Shown: positions 8,823 through 19,938 of the stretch, piece after piece
Layout: the number at the start of each line of letters is the position of its first letter
How positions within the stretch are numbered: position 1 is the stretch's first letter
From: Kalmanozyma brasiliensis GHG001
Taxonomy: Eukaryota; Basidiomycota; Ustilaginomycetes; Ustilaginales
Reading direction: 5' to 3'
Assembly: GCF_000497045.1 (NCBI RefSeq)
Contig: NW_015961956.1
Span: 248,001 to 312,000 of the forward strand
DNA: 64,000 nucleotides
The notes under the pieces: model-generated
Databases searched by the model: none
Told to the model about the DNA's origin: nothing
What the model saw: only the letters and a program-made list of their open reading frames with translations
Position numbers and translations under genes: made by a program

Positions 8823-10507
8823 TCTGGGAAGGGTATCTATGAAGCGTTCCGGGAGGTATCTGTCCGAATTCTATCCGAGTCAAAGATCCTAGGGGGTGGC
8901 CGACAATGCGAAGGTGTTCACGCTATCGTGGCCATGCTGTCGAACACCTTGGCCGGCGGGACAAGCTGCGGGCCTGAAATACCGAGGATACGAAGTGGTG
9001 GGCGACAAGAAGGGAGCGATGACAATCCGTTGTGCCTCTTTGCTCGATGCATTGTGGGCTGACGCCGGATCACCGACTGCTCTGTCAGACGTGAACGAAC
9101 ACGAGGCTGCCAAGAGCAACACGGCAAAGCGAGCAAGCGAGCTCGTCAGGGTCCAGTCTTCCGCTGTGCTGGAGCAAGGTTGAGAGCATAAGTTTCTTTC
9201 GACGGACGCTTTTGAGCTCTTCCGGAGAATTTTCTTGTTGAGTGGAAACAAGTCCACAAGTCTAACAGGTATTCCCGATCACAAAAATTGCGTCTGCCAG
9301 TGATCTTGAGATTTGAGAAGAGCTGATTTTTGTATTTGATCATAGACTTGCGTCGAATAAGAAATCAGGGCGAGTCGTCATGGACGCATTTCAAGTGGGA
9401 ACGATCGAGTACAAATTTCAATCGTCCCACTCAAAGCGTTCAGCCAATTGCTGCTCTGCAGGCTACTCAGAAGCTGGGTCGGTCGCGTGTGAGGGTACTG
9501 CTGAGCCGTTGAAAAAGCTCAGGCCAGGAAATTGACAGACAGCAGACACGAGAGTAGCTCGCTCGCTCGCTCGCACTGAGCAAGAGCTTCTTTCTTCGCT
9601 GCTCTGCGACGTGGGACTTTGACACTTTGCTCGCTCTCTCTTGCTGTCTCTCTCGCTCGAGTCAATCCAACTCCGTCGAGAAAGCAACCTTTGCACTCCC
9701 ATCTTTCCCAACCAACACCCTCGACCTCCCTCCATCCTCCTCCTCCTATCTTGATTCGTCGGTGATACTTAACGTGGTCTCGACGTTGCGACGTCTCTCA
9801 CACCCTGCTGGTTCTTTGCACGCATCCAACGTCTCTCACCACCAAATTCCTGCGCTCATTTGTAATATCTTCTACGTCCATCGCATCTGTTACGCCAGAA
9901 CGTAGCACTCAGCTTCACGGAATCATCTCACGACACCAACACCGCTGACTGCCAGCTCCGTCACCTTCAGCTACCGCTCACGCTGGTCCTCAGCCAAGCG
10001 CATCGACACAGTGCACAGCGCAACTTTCTCAGCTGCTCAGCTCTGCTACATCGACTTGAGGAAAGAATCTCGCAAGCACTCCCATCGTGTCTCGCAGCTT
10101 CTCCATCAAGTGGAGCGTCTGCAGCAGAAGATTCCGCGCAGTTCACCTCACGACACTCGGTACGCTCGCCAGCATAGCAGTAACGACGTGCGACGTAACT
10201 GGTCTCTTTCGTCACCATTGACGGCATAACGCTTTCATATTCCTCTTCCCAGCACTCTAGGTCAGACAAACGGCCCGACTCAACAAGCGTCTATCGCTCC
10301 GCACGCCGTGAATCTTCGCAACACGCTCTCTTCTTCGAGCCAGCCCAACTTGCGCACGCCGGTCCTTGCTTGGTTGGACTTGCCAGGTCAAGACAACAGC
10401 TTCCTCGCTCCAGCCCGGTCGCCTGCCAACTTTGATCCCGGTCCTCCCTTGCTTTCATCGCTTCTGATAGCGCTGAAACGAGCGGGCCGTGTGCCGACGC
10501 GGCCAAT
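8823..10507. other. Divergent intergenic region, GH45 / NOT1
   Basis: 1.7 kb. A CTCG microsatellite lies near 9557-9574, followed by a long pyrimidine-rich tract (about 9600-9760), probably the NOT1 core promoter and start of its leader. The NOT1 leader may be several hundred bases long. A possible leader intron runs 10160-10260 (donor GTACGC, acceptor after CTCTAG), but this is weak. No RNA gene or conserved coding exon was recognised; the small ORFs are unsupported. Confidence 0.5.
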
Positions 10508-13500
10508 ATGTTCAATGGCTCTGCTCCACCCAACGGGGGAGGCGCCGATGCCCTAGGCGCCAGCAACGGCATCGTCAAAGCCGTCCTGGAAGCCCTCCAA
10601 AGGGATGGGCCTCACCCTGTCGTCAGCCTCGAGCAGCACGCACTCCTTCTCGAGACGCTGCTCTCCGATGCCCTGCCCAGCACTCCGGCAATTCATCCGG
10701 TGCAGCGTCAGAAGCTCTTCAATGCTATTGCAGACAAAGTTGGGCCCGATGCCACCGCTGGTGCCGTGCGCCAGGCACTTCCCAAGCTCAAATTGAAGCA
10801 GGAAAAGAATGTCGCTGATCTTCTCATCGAGCTCGGCGTCAAGAGCCTCCCCACCGAAGACGCCGCTCGCGCCGTCCTGCAGCGATTCGGACTGACCGAA
10901 AACAACCCGCCAGACGAGCGCATGGTATCAGAGATCATCGCCGTCCTCCTCTCGGTCGACCCCGCCATCTTCGAGACCGACCGTGTCACCCACTTCGCCA
11001 ATCTCGCGCGCGCACTTGGTGCCATCAAGCCGCTAATCTCCTGGCCCCGTGTCATTCGCGGCCTCGATGAGCTTGATGGCTTCAACCCGTCCTTCCACGG
11101 TCGCATGACCGGCATGGCCGACGTGCTGCTCCACACCTCTGGTCAAGGTCTAGTTCAGACCTCGGCCGTCTCTGGCCTGTGGGGTCCGTGGATGCACCGA
11201 CTTCGACAGCTTCAGATCTTGCACGGCCTTCTCGCGCTCGGCTCGGACACATTCACCTTTAGAGCGGTGCCCGGACGACCTACCCTCACCGCAGAGCAGC
11301 TGAACGACGCCCCCAGCAGCATCCAGACCCCCGGACAGGCCTTCTTCTCCAGTGCATACAATTCGCTCGACCTCGTTGAGACGCTCATAGAGATCTCCGC
11401 CTCCGACGATCAGAATGTCCGCTCCGCGGTGCAGGAGGTGCTTGAGCAAGCCATCAAGGCCTGTCCCGAACTCATCCTGCTTGGCTTGGTGCAGATCCCG
11501 CAACCATGGAACGCGATCCACGCCGAACTCGCTTCTCAGCTTCTCACCATGTTCATGTCGCCTCACAACAGCAGCCTGTTTGTCTTCTACCGCATCTGGA
11601 GCACACAGCGCGAATACCTTCTCAACGCTTTCCGCAACTTCTACCTCGAGAGTCAGCTCAACCTCACCCGCATCGTCGACGTTGCGCAGAGTCTCGGCAT
11701 CGTCGACGACCTCGTCGATGCTCGACCTTTTGCATTCGCCCTCGACGTGGCGGCGTTGGCGTCCCGACGCGAGGCCATCGACCTAGACGCGTGGCTGCAA
11801 GACAACATCAACCGTCATGGTAGCGACTTCATCCGTGCGGTACTCGAGTTCCTCGACATGAAAGCCAAGGACGACCTCGCCAAGCCCGATCCGCAGGCTG
11901 AACAGAGCTTCGTCCCGCTCACGGTGCAGAACGTCGCCAGCTTCCTCAAGGCGTTGCGCTCCAACGGCGAAAGCATGAGCGCGGAGGAGATCGACTTCTT
12001 CAAGGGAGTCCGCAATGTCTGCCTCCAGCTTCATCCTCGTCTCATGAATCTGGCTCCGGGCGCAGAGGGCCAGGAACCTGGCTTGCAGGTCGTCACCTTC
12101 TCCCAAGACATTCACGAGGAGGCCGACTCGTGGTATCGCCAGATGTATGAGGGCAAGATCAGCATCGAGGAAATTGTGCGCCTGCTGCAGCGCACCCGGG
12201 CTTCGGAGGACGTGCGAGACCATCAGATCTTTGCGTGCATGGTGCACACACTCTTTGATGAGTATCGCTGGTTCGAGATGTACTACCCAGCCGCCGAGCT
12301 CGAGATGACGGCGGTGGTGTTCGGCTCTCTCATCCAGTATCAGCTCATCGACTACATCCCTCTCGGCATCGCCATCCGCTACGTCCTTGACGCATTGCGC
12401 AATCCTCCCGACTCGAGCATGTTCAAATTCGGCCTCCAGGCCTTGCTGCGCTTCCAGAATCGCCTCCCCGAATGGCCCCAGCTCTGCCAGGCTCTCCTTT
12501 CCATGCCTCATCTTCAGCAATCGTATCCGAAGATCATCGGACTCGTCAAGATGGCTTTGTCTGGTCAGATGCCCGGTGCTGATGTTGGCATGCCCGGAGG
12601 CCAGTCCCTCGAGGACAAGAAGGCGCCCTTCCCTGCGATCCGCGCTGATCCCCTTCCTCAGGACGGAGACCAGCGCGACCCGAGCGAAGAAGTCACCGAC
12701 AAGGTGCTGTTCCTCGTCAACAATCTCTCGCCCACCAACCTGGAGTCCAAGCTCGGCGATGCTCGAAGACTCATCACCGCCGACACCTATCGCTGGTTCT
12801 CCAACCACCTGGTGCTGCAGCGAATCAGCATCGAGCCCAACAATCACGGCCTCTACGCGCAGTTCCTCGATGGCCTGGAAGCCAAGGGCCTCATGACCTA
12901 CATTCTCCACGAGACCCTCGCCAAATGTCAGACGCTGCTCAACAGCGACAAGACCGTCCAGTCGACTCAGGAGCGCAATTTGCTCAAGAACCTCGGCTCC
13001 TGGCTCGGCAGCCTCACGCTCGCCCGCGACAAGCCGATTCGCCACCGCAACATTGCGTTCAAGGATCTGCTCATCCAAGGCTACGACTGCAACCGGCTCA
13101 TCGTGGCCATTCCATTCGTCTGCAAGATCATGGAGCAGTGCGCCAAGTCGAACGTCTTCAAGCCGCCCAACCCGTGGCTGATGGCGGTTCTACGGTTGAT
13201 GGTCGAGCTCTACCAGTTCGCAGAGCTCAAGCTCAACTTGAAGTTCGAAATTGAGGTCCTCTTCAAGGGTCTCAACGTCGAGCTGAAGGATGTGCCGCCG
13301 ACCACCATTCTCCGCAACCGCCCATCTGCCGAGCTACTTCAAGAGCAGCAGCAGCAACAGCAGCAGCAGCAATCGCTCGGCCAACTTCAGCATCTGAGCC
13401 AACAGCAACAGCAGCAGGCCATTGCGCAGATGCAGATGCAGCAGCAGCGTCAACAGCAACAGCAGCTCTCGCAGCAGCCTGCCACCGGCATCTCGCAGGA

Positions 13501-16500
13501 TCTCGAACGTCTGTCGATCGCCGGCGGATACGGCGGAGCAGCAGCCAGCGGCCGCATGGCGCCTCAATCGCAGAAGGCCAGCGCCGCCGCTGCCGCAGTC
13601 GCTGCAGCCGGCTCGGGTGCTCAGCCAGCCCAGTCGGCAGCCGCCGCGGCGGCGTATGCCGAAGCACTCTCGTCGATGCTCCAGAGTCTGCCTCAGTACG
13701 TCGTGTTCAACCCCCAGCTCACCATGTTCAGCAGCAACGCAGCACTCAAGCGACTCATTTTCGTCGCCATCGACCGTGCCATCCGCGAGATCATTGCTCC
13801 CGTTGTCGAGCGATCCGTCACCATCGCCTCGATCTCGACCCGCGAGCTGGTCACGAAGGACTTTGCCATGGAGGGAGATGAAGACAAGATGCGAAGCTCG
13901 GCCCATCAGATGGCTCAAAACCTCGCTGGCAGCCTTGCCCTCGTCACTTGCAAAGAACCGCTGCGTATCAGCATGATCGCCAACGCACGTACCCTCCTCC
14001 TCTCGAATGGCTTCACCGAGCAGAACCTGCCCGAGCAAGCTTTAATGGTGATCATGCAAGAGAACCTCGATCTTGCTTGTTCCGTCATCGAGAAGGCTGC
14101 CATGGACAAGGCGGTGCCCGAGGTGGACGAGGGGCTCACCAATGCCTACTCGAGCCGACGCGAGCACCGCGCTCGTGGTCGCGGCTACTACTGGGACACC
14201 GCCGCTCTGGCTGCCTCGCAGTACGCTGCGACTTTGCCTGACATGATGCGTCTGCGACCCGATGGACTCCTGCCTGGTCAGCTTCGCGTTTACGACGGCT
14301 TCAGCCGCCGCATGTCTCCCGGCCTCGACGGCGACCGTGGCACACCAGCTTCTGTGCACGCCTCTTCCGTCTCTGGTCCTTCCGAAGCCGGGTACCCGGA
14401 CGCGGCGGCCGCTGCCGCCGCTGCCGCAGGTGCAGTCGGTGCCGGTGCTGTGGGTGCAGCTGCGCTTCAGGAGGCAGGTGCTCAGGACAGCGGCCCCGCC
14501 GGCCTGCTCGCCTTGACTGCTGGCGGCACACTGAGCGCTCAGCAATCGCTCGAAAAGTTCTCTCAGGGTATGGCCGAGCTGGAGCGCTTGCTTGAGTCTT
14601 CCGACCAGGATGCGGGTCTCGCCGAACTGCCGCAGGATCACGAGATCCGACACGCACTTCGTCTGATCCCCACCGTCGCCGCTCAGTCTGCCAGTCGTGA
14701 CGAAACGGCTCTTGCGTTTTCGCAAAAGGTCGTTCAGCTCCTCTTCAAAATCGAATCGAAGCTTGGACGAGAGGCATATGTTGTCTTGCTGGACCGACTC
14801 TGCGAGATCTCGCTCAAAGCTGCTCGCGAAGTAACGGCCTGGCTCATCTACGCCGAGGACGAGCGCAAGTTCAACGTGCCTGTCACCGTGTCGCTTGTGC
14901 GTGCCGGCTTGGTCAACATTGCCGAGCTCGACGTTCAGCTCGCCAAGCTCATCCTGCGCGACCTGCGTGCCAGCGTGATCGACTTTTCGGCCCAACTGGC
15001 CCTCGAGTGCCTGCAAGAGCCCGCCTGCGCTACTCGCCAGCAGCTCACGAACACGATCGAGGCGCTGCAACGAGTCGATCAGCGTGGCAAGGCGACCGAT
15101 GCCTCTAAACGCTTCCTGCACGATCTCGAGAGCGGTCTGCTGAAGAGCAAGGTCGACGTCGGCAACACGGCGCTCCGCGAGCAGCTCGCTTACTGCTTTG
15201 CCGAATGGACGCGTCTCTTCCAGCACTCGCCCAACCCGGAGAAGTCGTTCATCGACTACGTCACGCAGCTGCAGACGCAAGGCATCCTCAAGGGTGAGGA
15301 TATCTCGTCCATGTTCTTCCGCGTCTGCACCGAGGTCAGCGTGGACAGCTATATCAAGCAAAAGGCGGTGGGCGGATCGGCCGCCTCCGGCATCTTTTCG
15401 CCCATCGACGCCTTCTCGCGTCTGATCGTGCTCATGATCAAGTACCACGCCGACCCCACTGGCGCCAACAACGAGCAGGCCAAGGTGCACTACCTCACCA
15501 AGATCCTGTCGATCGTGGTGCTGGTGCTCGCACAGTCGCACGAAGAGCTCGGAGTCCATTTCCAGCAGAAGCCCTTTTTCCGACTGTTCTCGAGTCTGCT
15601 GCATGATCTGCACGCTACCGAGTCGAGCTTGGGTCCGGCCTACGTGCAGACGCTGCTTGCCATCAGCAACACGCTCAACACGTTGCAGCCATCGTTCTTC
15701 CCAGGCTTCACCTTCTCCTGGATGTCTCTCGTGTCGCACCGCCTCTTCATGCCCAAGCTACTCGAAGCCAACCAGCGCGAAGGCTGGGGTGCGTTCCACA
15801 GGCTGTTCGCATCGCTTCTGCGCTTCATGTCGCCGCTGCTGCGCGATGCTGAGCTGCAGGACACCACACGCCAGCTGTACCGCGGCACGCTGCGCATCCT
15901 GCTCATCTTGCTGCACGACTTCCCCGAGTTCCTGTGCGACTACCACCAGAGCTTGTGCGACTCGGTGCCGACTTCGTGCCACCAGCTGCGCAACTTGATC
16001 CTCAGCGCCTTCCCCCGCACCATCCGCCTGCCGGATCCCTTCAGCTCGAGCTTGCAGATGAACATGCTGCCCGAGATGGGTCAAGCACCGCACATCGCAT
16101 CCGACTACGTCGCTGCCCTGAACCAGATCGAAGGTCTGCGCGCTGCCATTGACGCCCACTTTGACCAGGCTCGAGGCAACGACCTGCCGGAGCAGCTCAT
16201 GGGTCTGCTCAAGCATGCCACGCGCGCCTCGCTCGCCCTCAGCAACGGCTCGAGCAAGGAAGAGGCCTCGAACGTCAGCCATCTTGCTTCGCTTTCTGGA
16301 AGTGGGCTCAACGTCGGCTTGATCAACTCGGTCGTGCTCTACCTTGGCGTCCGCTCCATCGAGGCCCGTCGCGGCGGTGACGAGAACAGCGGCGCTGCCG
16401 TCTTCCGCTGGTTCGTGGCGCAGGCGGATCCTGAAGCAAGGTACCTGATCCTCACGGCGGCGGCCAATCAGCTGCGCTTCCCTTCGAGCCACACCGCTTA

Positions 16501-16864
16501 CTTTTCTGCAGCGCTCATTCAGCTCTTTGCGGAGAGCGAGGACGACTCGGTGCGCCAGCAGATCGTGCGCGTTCTTCTCGAACGACTCGTCATCCACCGT
16601 CCTCATCCATGGGGACTGGTGGCCACGTTCATCGAGCTGATGAAGACGCAGCGACACCGCTTCCCTCGTGCACCGGCAGAGATCCAGGCACTTCTGGACC
16701 ACATCGCAGCAACGCTCGCAGCATCCAGCAATGAGGACGGCTCTGGCTACCCGCAGCAGCAGCAGCAGCAACAGCACGCGCATCTCAACGGCCATTCGGC
16801 ATTCTTGCCCCAGCAGATGATGCAGCAGCAGCAGCAGCAGCATCAACAGCAGCAGCAGGCCTGA
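10508..16864 (+). CDS. NOT1: CCR4-NOT transcription complex scaffold subunit NOT1
   Basis: 2118 residues in one exon, close to yeast Not1/Cdc39 (2108). It is the cytoplasmic and nuclear scaffold that holds the Caf1-Ccr4 deadenylases, Caf40 and Not2-Not3/5. Seen in order: N-terminal HEAT-like helices; a MIF4G-like Caf1-binding region at about 728-937 (DKVLFLVNNLSPTNLESKL, ending LKFEIEVLFKGLNVELKDV); a Gln-rich linker at about 945-990; a Caf40/CNOT9-binding helical bundle at about 1055-1210 (SLPQYVVFNPQLTMF); an Ala-rich linker near 1300; and the C-terminal NOT1 superfamily domain at about 1600-2065 (SPIDAFSRLIVLMIKYH, HDFPEFLCDYHQSLCD). The last ~35 residues are Gln-rich. It is divergent from GH45 after a long leader. 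Start chosen at the first in-frame ATG of the ORF. Very secure. Confidence 0.97.
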   Translation: MFNGSAPPNGGGADALGASNGIVKAVLEALQRDGPHPVVSLEQHALLLETLLSDALPSTPAIHPVQRQKLFNAIADKVGPDATAGAVRQALPKLKLKQEKNVADLLIELGVKSLPTEDAARAVLQRFGLTENNPPDERMVSEIIAVLLSVDPAIFETDRVTHFANLARALGAIKPLISWPRVIRGLDELDGFNPSFHGRMTGMADVLLHTSGQGLVQTSAVSGLWGPWMHRLRQLQILHGLLALGSDTFTFRAVPGRPTLTAEQLNDAPSSIQTPGQAFFSSAYNSLDLVETLIEISASDDQNVRSAVQEVLEQAIKACPELILLGLVQIPQPWNAIHAELASQLLTMFMSPHNSSLFVFYRIWSTQREYLLNAFRNFYLESQLNLTRIVDVAQSLGIVDDLVDARPFAFALDVAALASRREAIDLDAWLQDNINRHGSDFIRAVLEFLDMKAKDDLAKPDPQAEQSFVPLTVQNVASFLKALRSNGESMSAEEIDFFKGVRNVCLQLHPRLMNLAPGAEGQEPGLQVVTFSQDIHEEADSWYRQMYEGKISIEEIVRLLQRTRASEDVRDHQIFACMVHTLFDEYRWFEMYYPAAELEMTAVVFGSLIQYQLIDYIPLGIAIRYVLDALRNPPDSSMFKFGLQALLRFQNRLPEWPQLCQALLSMPHLQQSYPKIIGLVKMALSGQMPGADVGMPGGQSLEDKKAPFPAIRADPLPQDGDQRDPSEEVTDKVLFLVNNLSPTNLESKLGDARRLITADTYRWFSNHLVLQRISIEPNNHGLYAQFLDGLEAKGLMTYILHETLAKCQTLLNSDKTVQSTQERNLLKNLGSWLGSLTLARDKPIRHRNIAFKDLLIQGYDCNRLIVAIPFVCKIMEQCAKSNVFKPPNPWLMAVLRLMVELYQFAELKLNLKFEIEVLFKGLNVELKDVPPTTILRNRPSAELLQEQQQQQQQQQSLGQLQHLSQQQQQQAIAQMQMQQQRQQQQQLSQQPATGISQDLERLSIAGGYGGAAASGRMAPQSQKASAAAAAVAAAGSGAQPAQSAAAAAAYAEALSSMLQSLPQYVVFNPQLTMFSSNAALKRLIFVAIDRAIREIIAPVVERSVTIASISTRELVTKDFAMEGDEDKMRSSAHQMAQNLAGSLALVTCKEPLRISMIANARTLLLSNGFTEQNLPEQALMVIMQENLDLACSVIEKAAMDKAVPEVDEGLTNAYSSRREHRARGRGYYWDTAALAASQYAATLPDMMRLRPDGLLPGQLRVYDGFSRRMSPGLDGDRGTPASVHASSVSGPSEAGYPDAAAAAAAAAGAVGAGAVGAAALQEAGAQDSGPAGLLALTAGGTLSAQQSLEKFSQGMAELERLLESSDQDAGLAELPQDHEIRHALRLIPTVAAQSASRDETALAFSQKVVQLLFKIESKLGREAYVVLLDRLCEISLKAAREVTAWLIYAEDERKFNVPVTVSLVRAGLVNIAELDVQLAKLILRDLRASVIDFSAQLALECLQEPACATRQQLTNTIEALQRVDQRGKATDASKRFLHDLESGLLKSKVDVGNTALREQLAYCFAEWTRLFQHSPNPEKSFIDYVTQLQTQGILKGEDISSMFFRVCTEVSVDSYIKQKAVGGSAASGIFSPIDAFSRLIVLMIKYHADPTGANNEQAKVHYLTKILSIVVLVLAQSHEELGVHFQQKPFFRLFSSLLHDLHATESSLGPAYVQTLLAISNTLNTLQPSFFPGFTFSWMSLVSHRLFMPKLLEANQREGWGAFHRLFASLLRFMSPLLRDAELQDTTRQLYRGTLRILLILLHDFPEFLCDYHQSLCDSVPTSCHQLRNLILSAFPRTIRLPDPFSSSLQMNMLPEMGQAPHIASDYVAALNQIEGLRAAIDAHFDQARGNDLPEQLMGLLKHATRASLALSNGSSKEEASNVSHLASLSGSGLNVGLINSVVLYLGVRSIEARRGGDENSGAAVFRWFVAQADPEARYLILTAAANQLRFPSSHTAYFSAALIQLFAESEDDSVRQQIVRVLLERLVIHRPHPWGLVATFIELMKTQRHRFPRAPAEIQALLDHIAATLAASSNEDGSGYPQQQQQQQHAHLNGHSAFLPQQMMQQQQQQHQQQQQA
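13340..13480 (+). repeat. CAG/CAA repeat coding for Gln-rich linker in NOT1
   Basis: An interrupted run of CAG and CAA codons gives several glutamine stretches separated by Leu, Met, Ala and Arg residues. It lies exactly between the Caf1-binding and Caf40-binding modules, so it reads as a flexible linker and is a likely site of length variation between strains. Confidence 0.9.
16754..16861 (+). repeat. CAG/CAA repeat coding for Gln-rich C-terminus of NOT1
   Basis: Two CAG/CAA blocks encode eight glutamines and then a Met/Gln/His-rich end just before the stop codon. They lie after the last helices of the NOT1 domain, so they form an unstructured tail. Confidence 0.9.
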
Positions 16865-18143
16865 TTCGCCATGCAACAAACCTCCCTCATTCTCATCTTA
16901 GCATTTGACCCCTTTATCTTTACCCTAGTTCGTCTTGCCAAGGGCTAGTCTCCCGCACACACACATTTCAAGGATCTCCCTCTCTCGGACTCAGTCGAAT
17001 CGTTCAAGACCCAACAAGCATGTAACATTACCAACATTGTTCCGACATTCTATTCCCGTTTTCACGCGTGTCTCGCTGCCACCAGCTTCATTGAGTGTCT
17101 TCATTGTGTTGGGCTGATCACGAAGCCATTGGGAGGCAATGAGCAAGAGTGCGGCATGAAAGTCGTCTTTGTGAGCGTGCGCGTGTCATGCATGGTGGAT
17201 GGCCGGTTCCTTGTTGGATGTCAAGTCGAAGCCCTTTTCTGCCGGCACCGTCTTTGCACTCTGTGACTGCCATGCACATTCTCGTCGCCCTCCATTGTCT
17301 GCACGACCGGCGCAAGCCCATGCAAGGTTCGTGTGGCGATTGTCAGGGTCGCTTTGCAGCAGCAGGCATGGCGGTGTATGCGGTTCGTGAAAAAGGAGTC
17401 GAGCCGCAGACAATGCCGAAGTCGAGCAAGGAGAGGGCAACGGTCGAGACAAGCCGTGCAAGCAATGATCTCTTGTTCCTACTGGCTCTTCGATGACCCT
17501 GCAGCTCGGCTGAGAATAGCGCCAATGCCAGTCTGCATGGCTTGCACAATAGAGGTACGAGCTTGAGGTTGTCCAGCAACGACTCGAGAGATTCCCGCGT
17601 AACGCTGCTTTACTCCAAGTGGACAGAGCTGCGCTAACTAAGAAAAGCGCATCTCCGACGGGTGGGCTGGAACGAGACGATCAAGGCCGAACATCTGCGT
17701 GTTTTCGGCACACCGAAGTGTGACTCCTGGATCGAAGGTGCTGGTGGGCGTAGTCGTTGCTCTCTCAACTCGACACAATCACGTTGCTGAGAGAATTTGT
17801 GCGGGACAATGGGCGAATCCTAGTGTGTGAATGTCGGACTTGGCCACGCCGAGGCTCAGCGTTCAAGACACCTTCATTGCTTGCGTACGACTGCTTTGTC
17901 TGCCCGCCGACGCACGACACGCTGTGCATGGATGGTCACATGGATACGGGCGGTTGTTGTCTCCCTTTCTTCCTTCCTGGCGACCATCTCTGTGTTATCT
18001 CTTCGCATTGATCGACCATCCTCGACTTTGATGGCCCTCCCAGAAATGCTTTAAGTTCTCGGTGCTCCTGTCAACGAGGTCCACGGTGGGACAGCTCGCC
18101 CTCTCGGACGCTCGAAAGCTGATTCCATCGCTTCACCATCACC
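16865..18143. other. Intergenic region downstream of NOT1, upstream of WW gene
   Basis: 1.28 kb in tandem orientation, holding the NOT1 3' UTR and the promoter and leader of the WW-domain gene. Several 60-115-codon ORFs occur on both strands without recognisable content. No TATA box, tRNA or repeat was identified. Confidence 0.5.
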
Positions 18144-19799
18144 ATGCATTCAAACAAGTCACCGCCGACTGCGCTCGGACAGGGAGAGGGCATACGCACA
18201 CGATCGTCATCCTGTGCCTCCGGTGCAACTTTTCACACCATCGATTCGTTCTTCACTGGCGAAGATGGCGCCTTCTCGTCAGCTCATGACGAGTTGGAAC
18301 GGGACCGACAGCGATCACAGCGACGAGAGTCCGTTTTGGCACCAGCGACGGACACAAGTTGCGCATCCGAAGCCACCTCGGTCACTCTTGCGCTTTCACC
18401 AGCTAGCCGGGAGAGCAACACCAGCATTCCTTACTTGCGCGCTTCGAAGAGCAAGCCGTGCCTGCGTGGCTCCTCCCAGGCCTCCTCATCATCGTCCAGC
18501 TCTCCTATCGACGATCGTCCGCGAGATAGAAAAGAGCACCGTCTCTCGCCGCTGTCGATCGACTGGGGTGCGAACTTCTGGTGTGTCGTCACGGATCCCT
18601 TCTCGCCTGCAAACACCTTCTTCGCCAATCCTCAGACGGGCGAATGCAGATGGACACTTCCCGCGGGCTCCATCGTCTTGCCGCCAAATGACAGGGGCGA
18701 ATGGTGGGAGGTGATGGACGAGCGTACCGGGAGGAAGTACTACTACCACACTCGCACAGAGGAGAGTCGGTGGACGAGGCCAGACAACTGGGAAGGCATG
18801 ATCATTCCCATGCTTGCGGTACAAAAGTCGAGTCACGTCATCACGCGCGAGAACACGGTCCAGAAGAGGGGTAGTGTAGTACCCAGAGACTTCAACTACC
18901 CAGATCGAAGGCCGGACTTGACGCTCAAGCAAGACGAAGACGCTGTGATCACCACACCTCTACGACCGCGCACAAAATCGTTGCCGAAGAACGCGCTCAC
19001 AAACGCTCGTAGAAAAGCATCGATTTCGCGATCCAGCAAACATCGATTGGACCGCGCTCCTCTGCTGACTCGACAAAGACATGCAGGTCTCGCCGATCTG
19101 GCGGAACAGAGAACGAGTGAGGAAAGCGCGACGTTCAAGGCGATCAGCAGCATCCTGATGCATGACCTCAAGGTTTTGGAGCACGCGCGGCAGAATTCTG
19201 GACCGCCGTTTCGCCCCGATCCGACGATCCCAAGCTTCTCTACGATCGCGAGCGGCAAGCAGTATCGCCGTCCGAAATTGTCCATCACGACGAGGTCGGC
19301 ATGGAGATTTCCCGTCGCGGCCATCACCAAGACCGTCGACGCACCCTCTCAGAATGATCAGCGTCAGGCCAAAGAAACGGCAGAAGCACTGGCAGAATCG
19401 CCAATCTCAATACGAAAGCTAGGCAAAGGGCTCGCGCACGATCCCAGCCCGTCCACCTCGCCAACAGCTCCGCCGCGTAAGAGCTTGAATCATGCCAGGT
19501 CGATGCCGTTCCTGTCTGGCCGCGCGAAGCAGTCCCACTCTGGATCGCCAACGGTCGAAATGCCGTGTCATTTCGCCAAGGCTCTCATATGCAACTGCTT
19601 CCAGTCGGTCGAGGGGAGCGCCGACACTGCTGTTGTTCTCGCACATCCATCAATCAAGGGAAAGCGCGCAGATGTAGGCGGTAGATGCGTCAAGAGGAAG
19701 AAAACCTTCGGCAGCTTCGTCATCTCGATGATCAAATGTCGAAGACCCGAGGATGTCGATTGCCATCCGCAGTCCATCCCCTCCCCAAACGCCGTGTAA
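18144..19799 (+). CDS. WW-domain protein of unknown function
   Basis: 551 residues. The N-terminal ~130 residues are Ser-rich and disordered. A WW-like unit at about 140-175 has FWCVVTDPFSPANTFFANP then CRWTLPAG; it keeps the second Trp and Pro but is degenerate at its start. A clear WW domain follows at about 190-220 (EWWEVMDERTGRKYYYHTR then SRWTRP). WW domains bind proline-rich ligands. The rest is basic and low-complexity, with a helical stretch near residue 330 (EESATFKAISSILMHDLKVL) that looks structured. No catalytic domain is recognised. The initiator ATG is the first after stops in the leader. It is convergent with the TFIIIC gene with 139 bp between the stops. Confidence 0.75.
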   Translation: MHSNKSPPTALGQGEGIRTRSSSCASGATFHTIDSFFTGEDGAFSSAHDELERDRQRSQRRESVLAPATDTSCASEATSVTLALSPASRESNTSIPYLRASKSKPCLRGSSQASSSSSSSPIDDRPRDRKEHRLSPLSIDWGANFWCVVTDPFSPANTFFANPQTGECRWTLPAGSIVLPPNDRGEWWEVMDERTGRKYYYHTRTEESRWTRPDNWEGMIIPMLAVQKSSHVITRENTVQKRGSVVPRDFNYPDRRPDLTLKQDEDAVITTPLRPRTKSLPKNALTNARRKASISRSSKHRLDRAPLLTRQRHAGLADLAEQRTSEESATFKAISSILMHDLKVLEHARQNSGPPFRPDPTIPSFSTIASGKQYRRPKLSITTRSAWRFPVAAITKTVDAPSQNDQRQAKETAEALAESPISIRKLGKGLAHDPSPSTSPTAPPRKSLNHARSMPFLSGRAKQSHSGSPTVEMPCHFAKALICNCFQSVEGSADTAVVLAHPSIKGKRADVGGRCVKRKKTFGSFVISMIKCRRPEDVDCHPQSIPSPNAV

Positions 19800-19938
19800 C
19801 GCCATTCACACTCACCCCGGACTTCACGATACGGAGCATAGTAGCCTGCTTCGCACTTACGCATCATCAGACTCGCACGAAGAACAATAATGTCACGCAT
19901 ACCCATGAATCCCATTCTTCCCCAGTTTCGCGGCCTGC

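Noticed and set aside
10160..10260. Possible intron in the NOT1 leader
   Set aside because: Donor and acceptor are acceptable but the branch site is weak and there is no reading frame to test it; kept only as a note.
14042..15739. 565-codon minus-strand ORF and others antisense to NOT1
   Set aside because: Shadow of the NOT1 coding frame, with no domain of its own.
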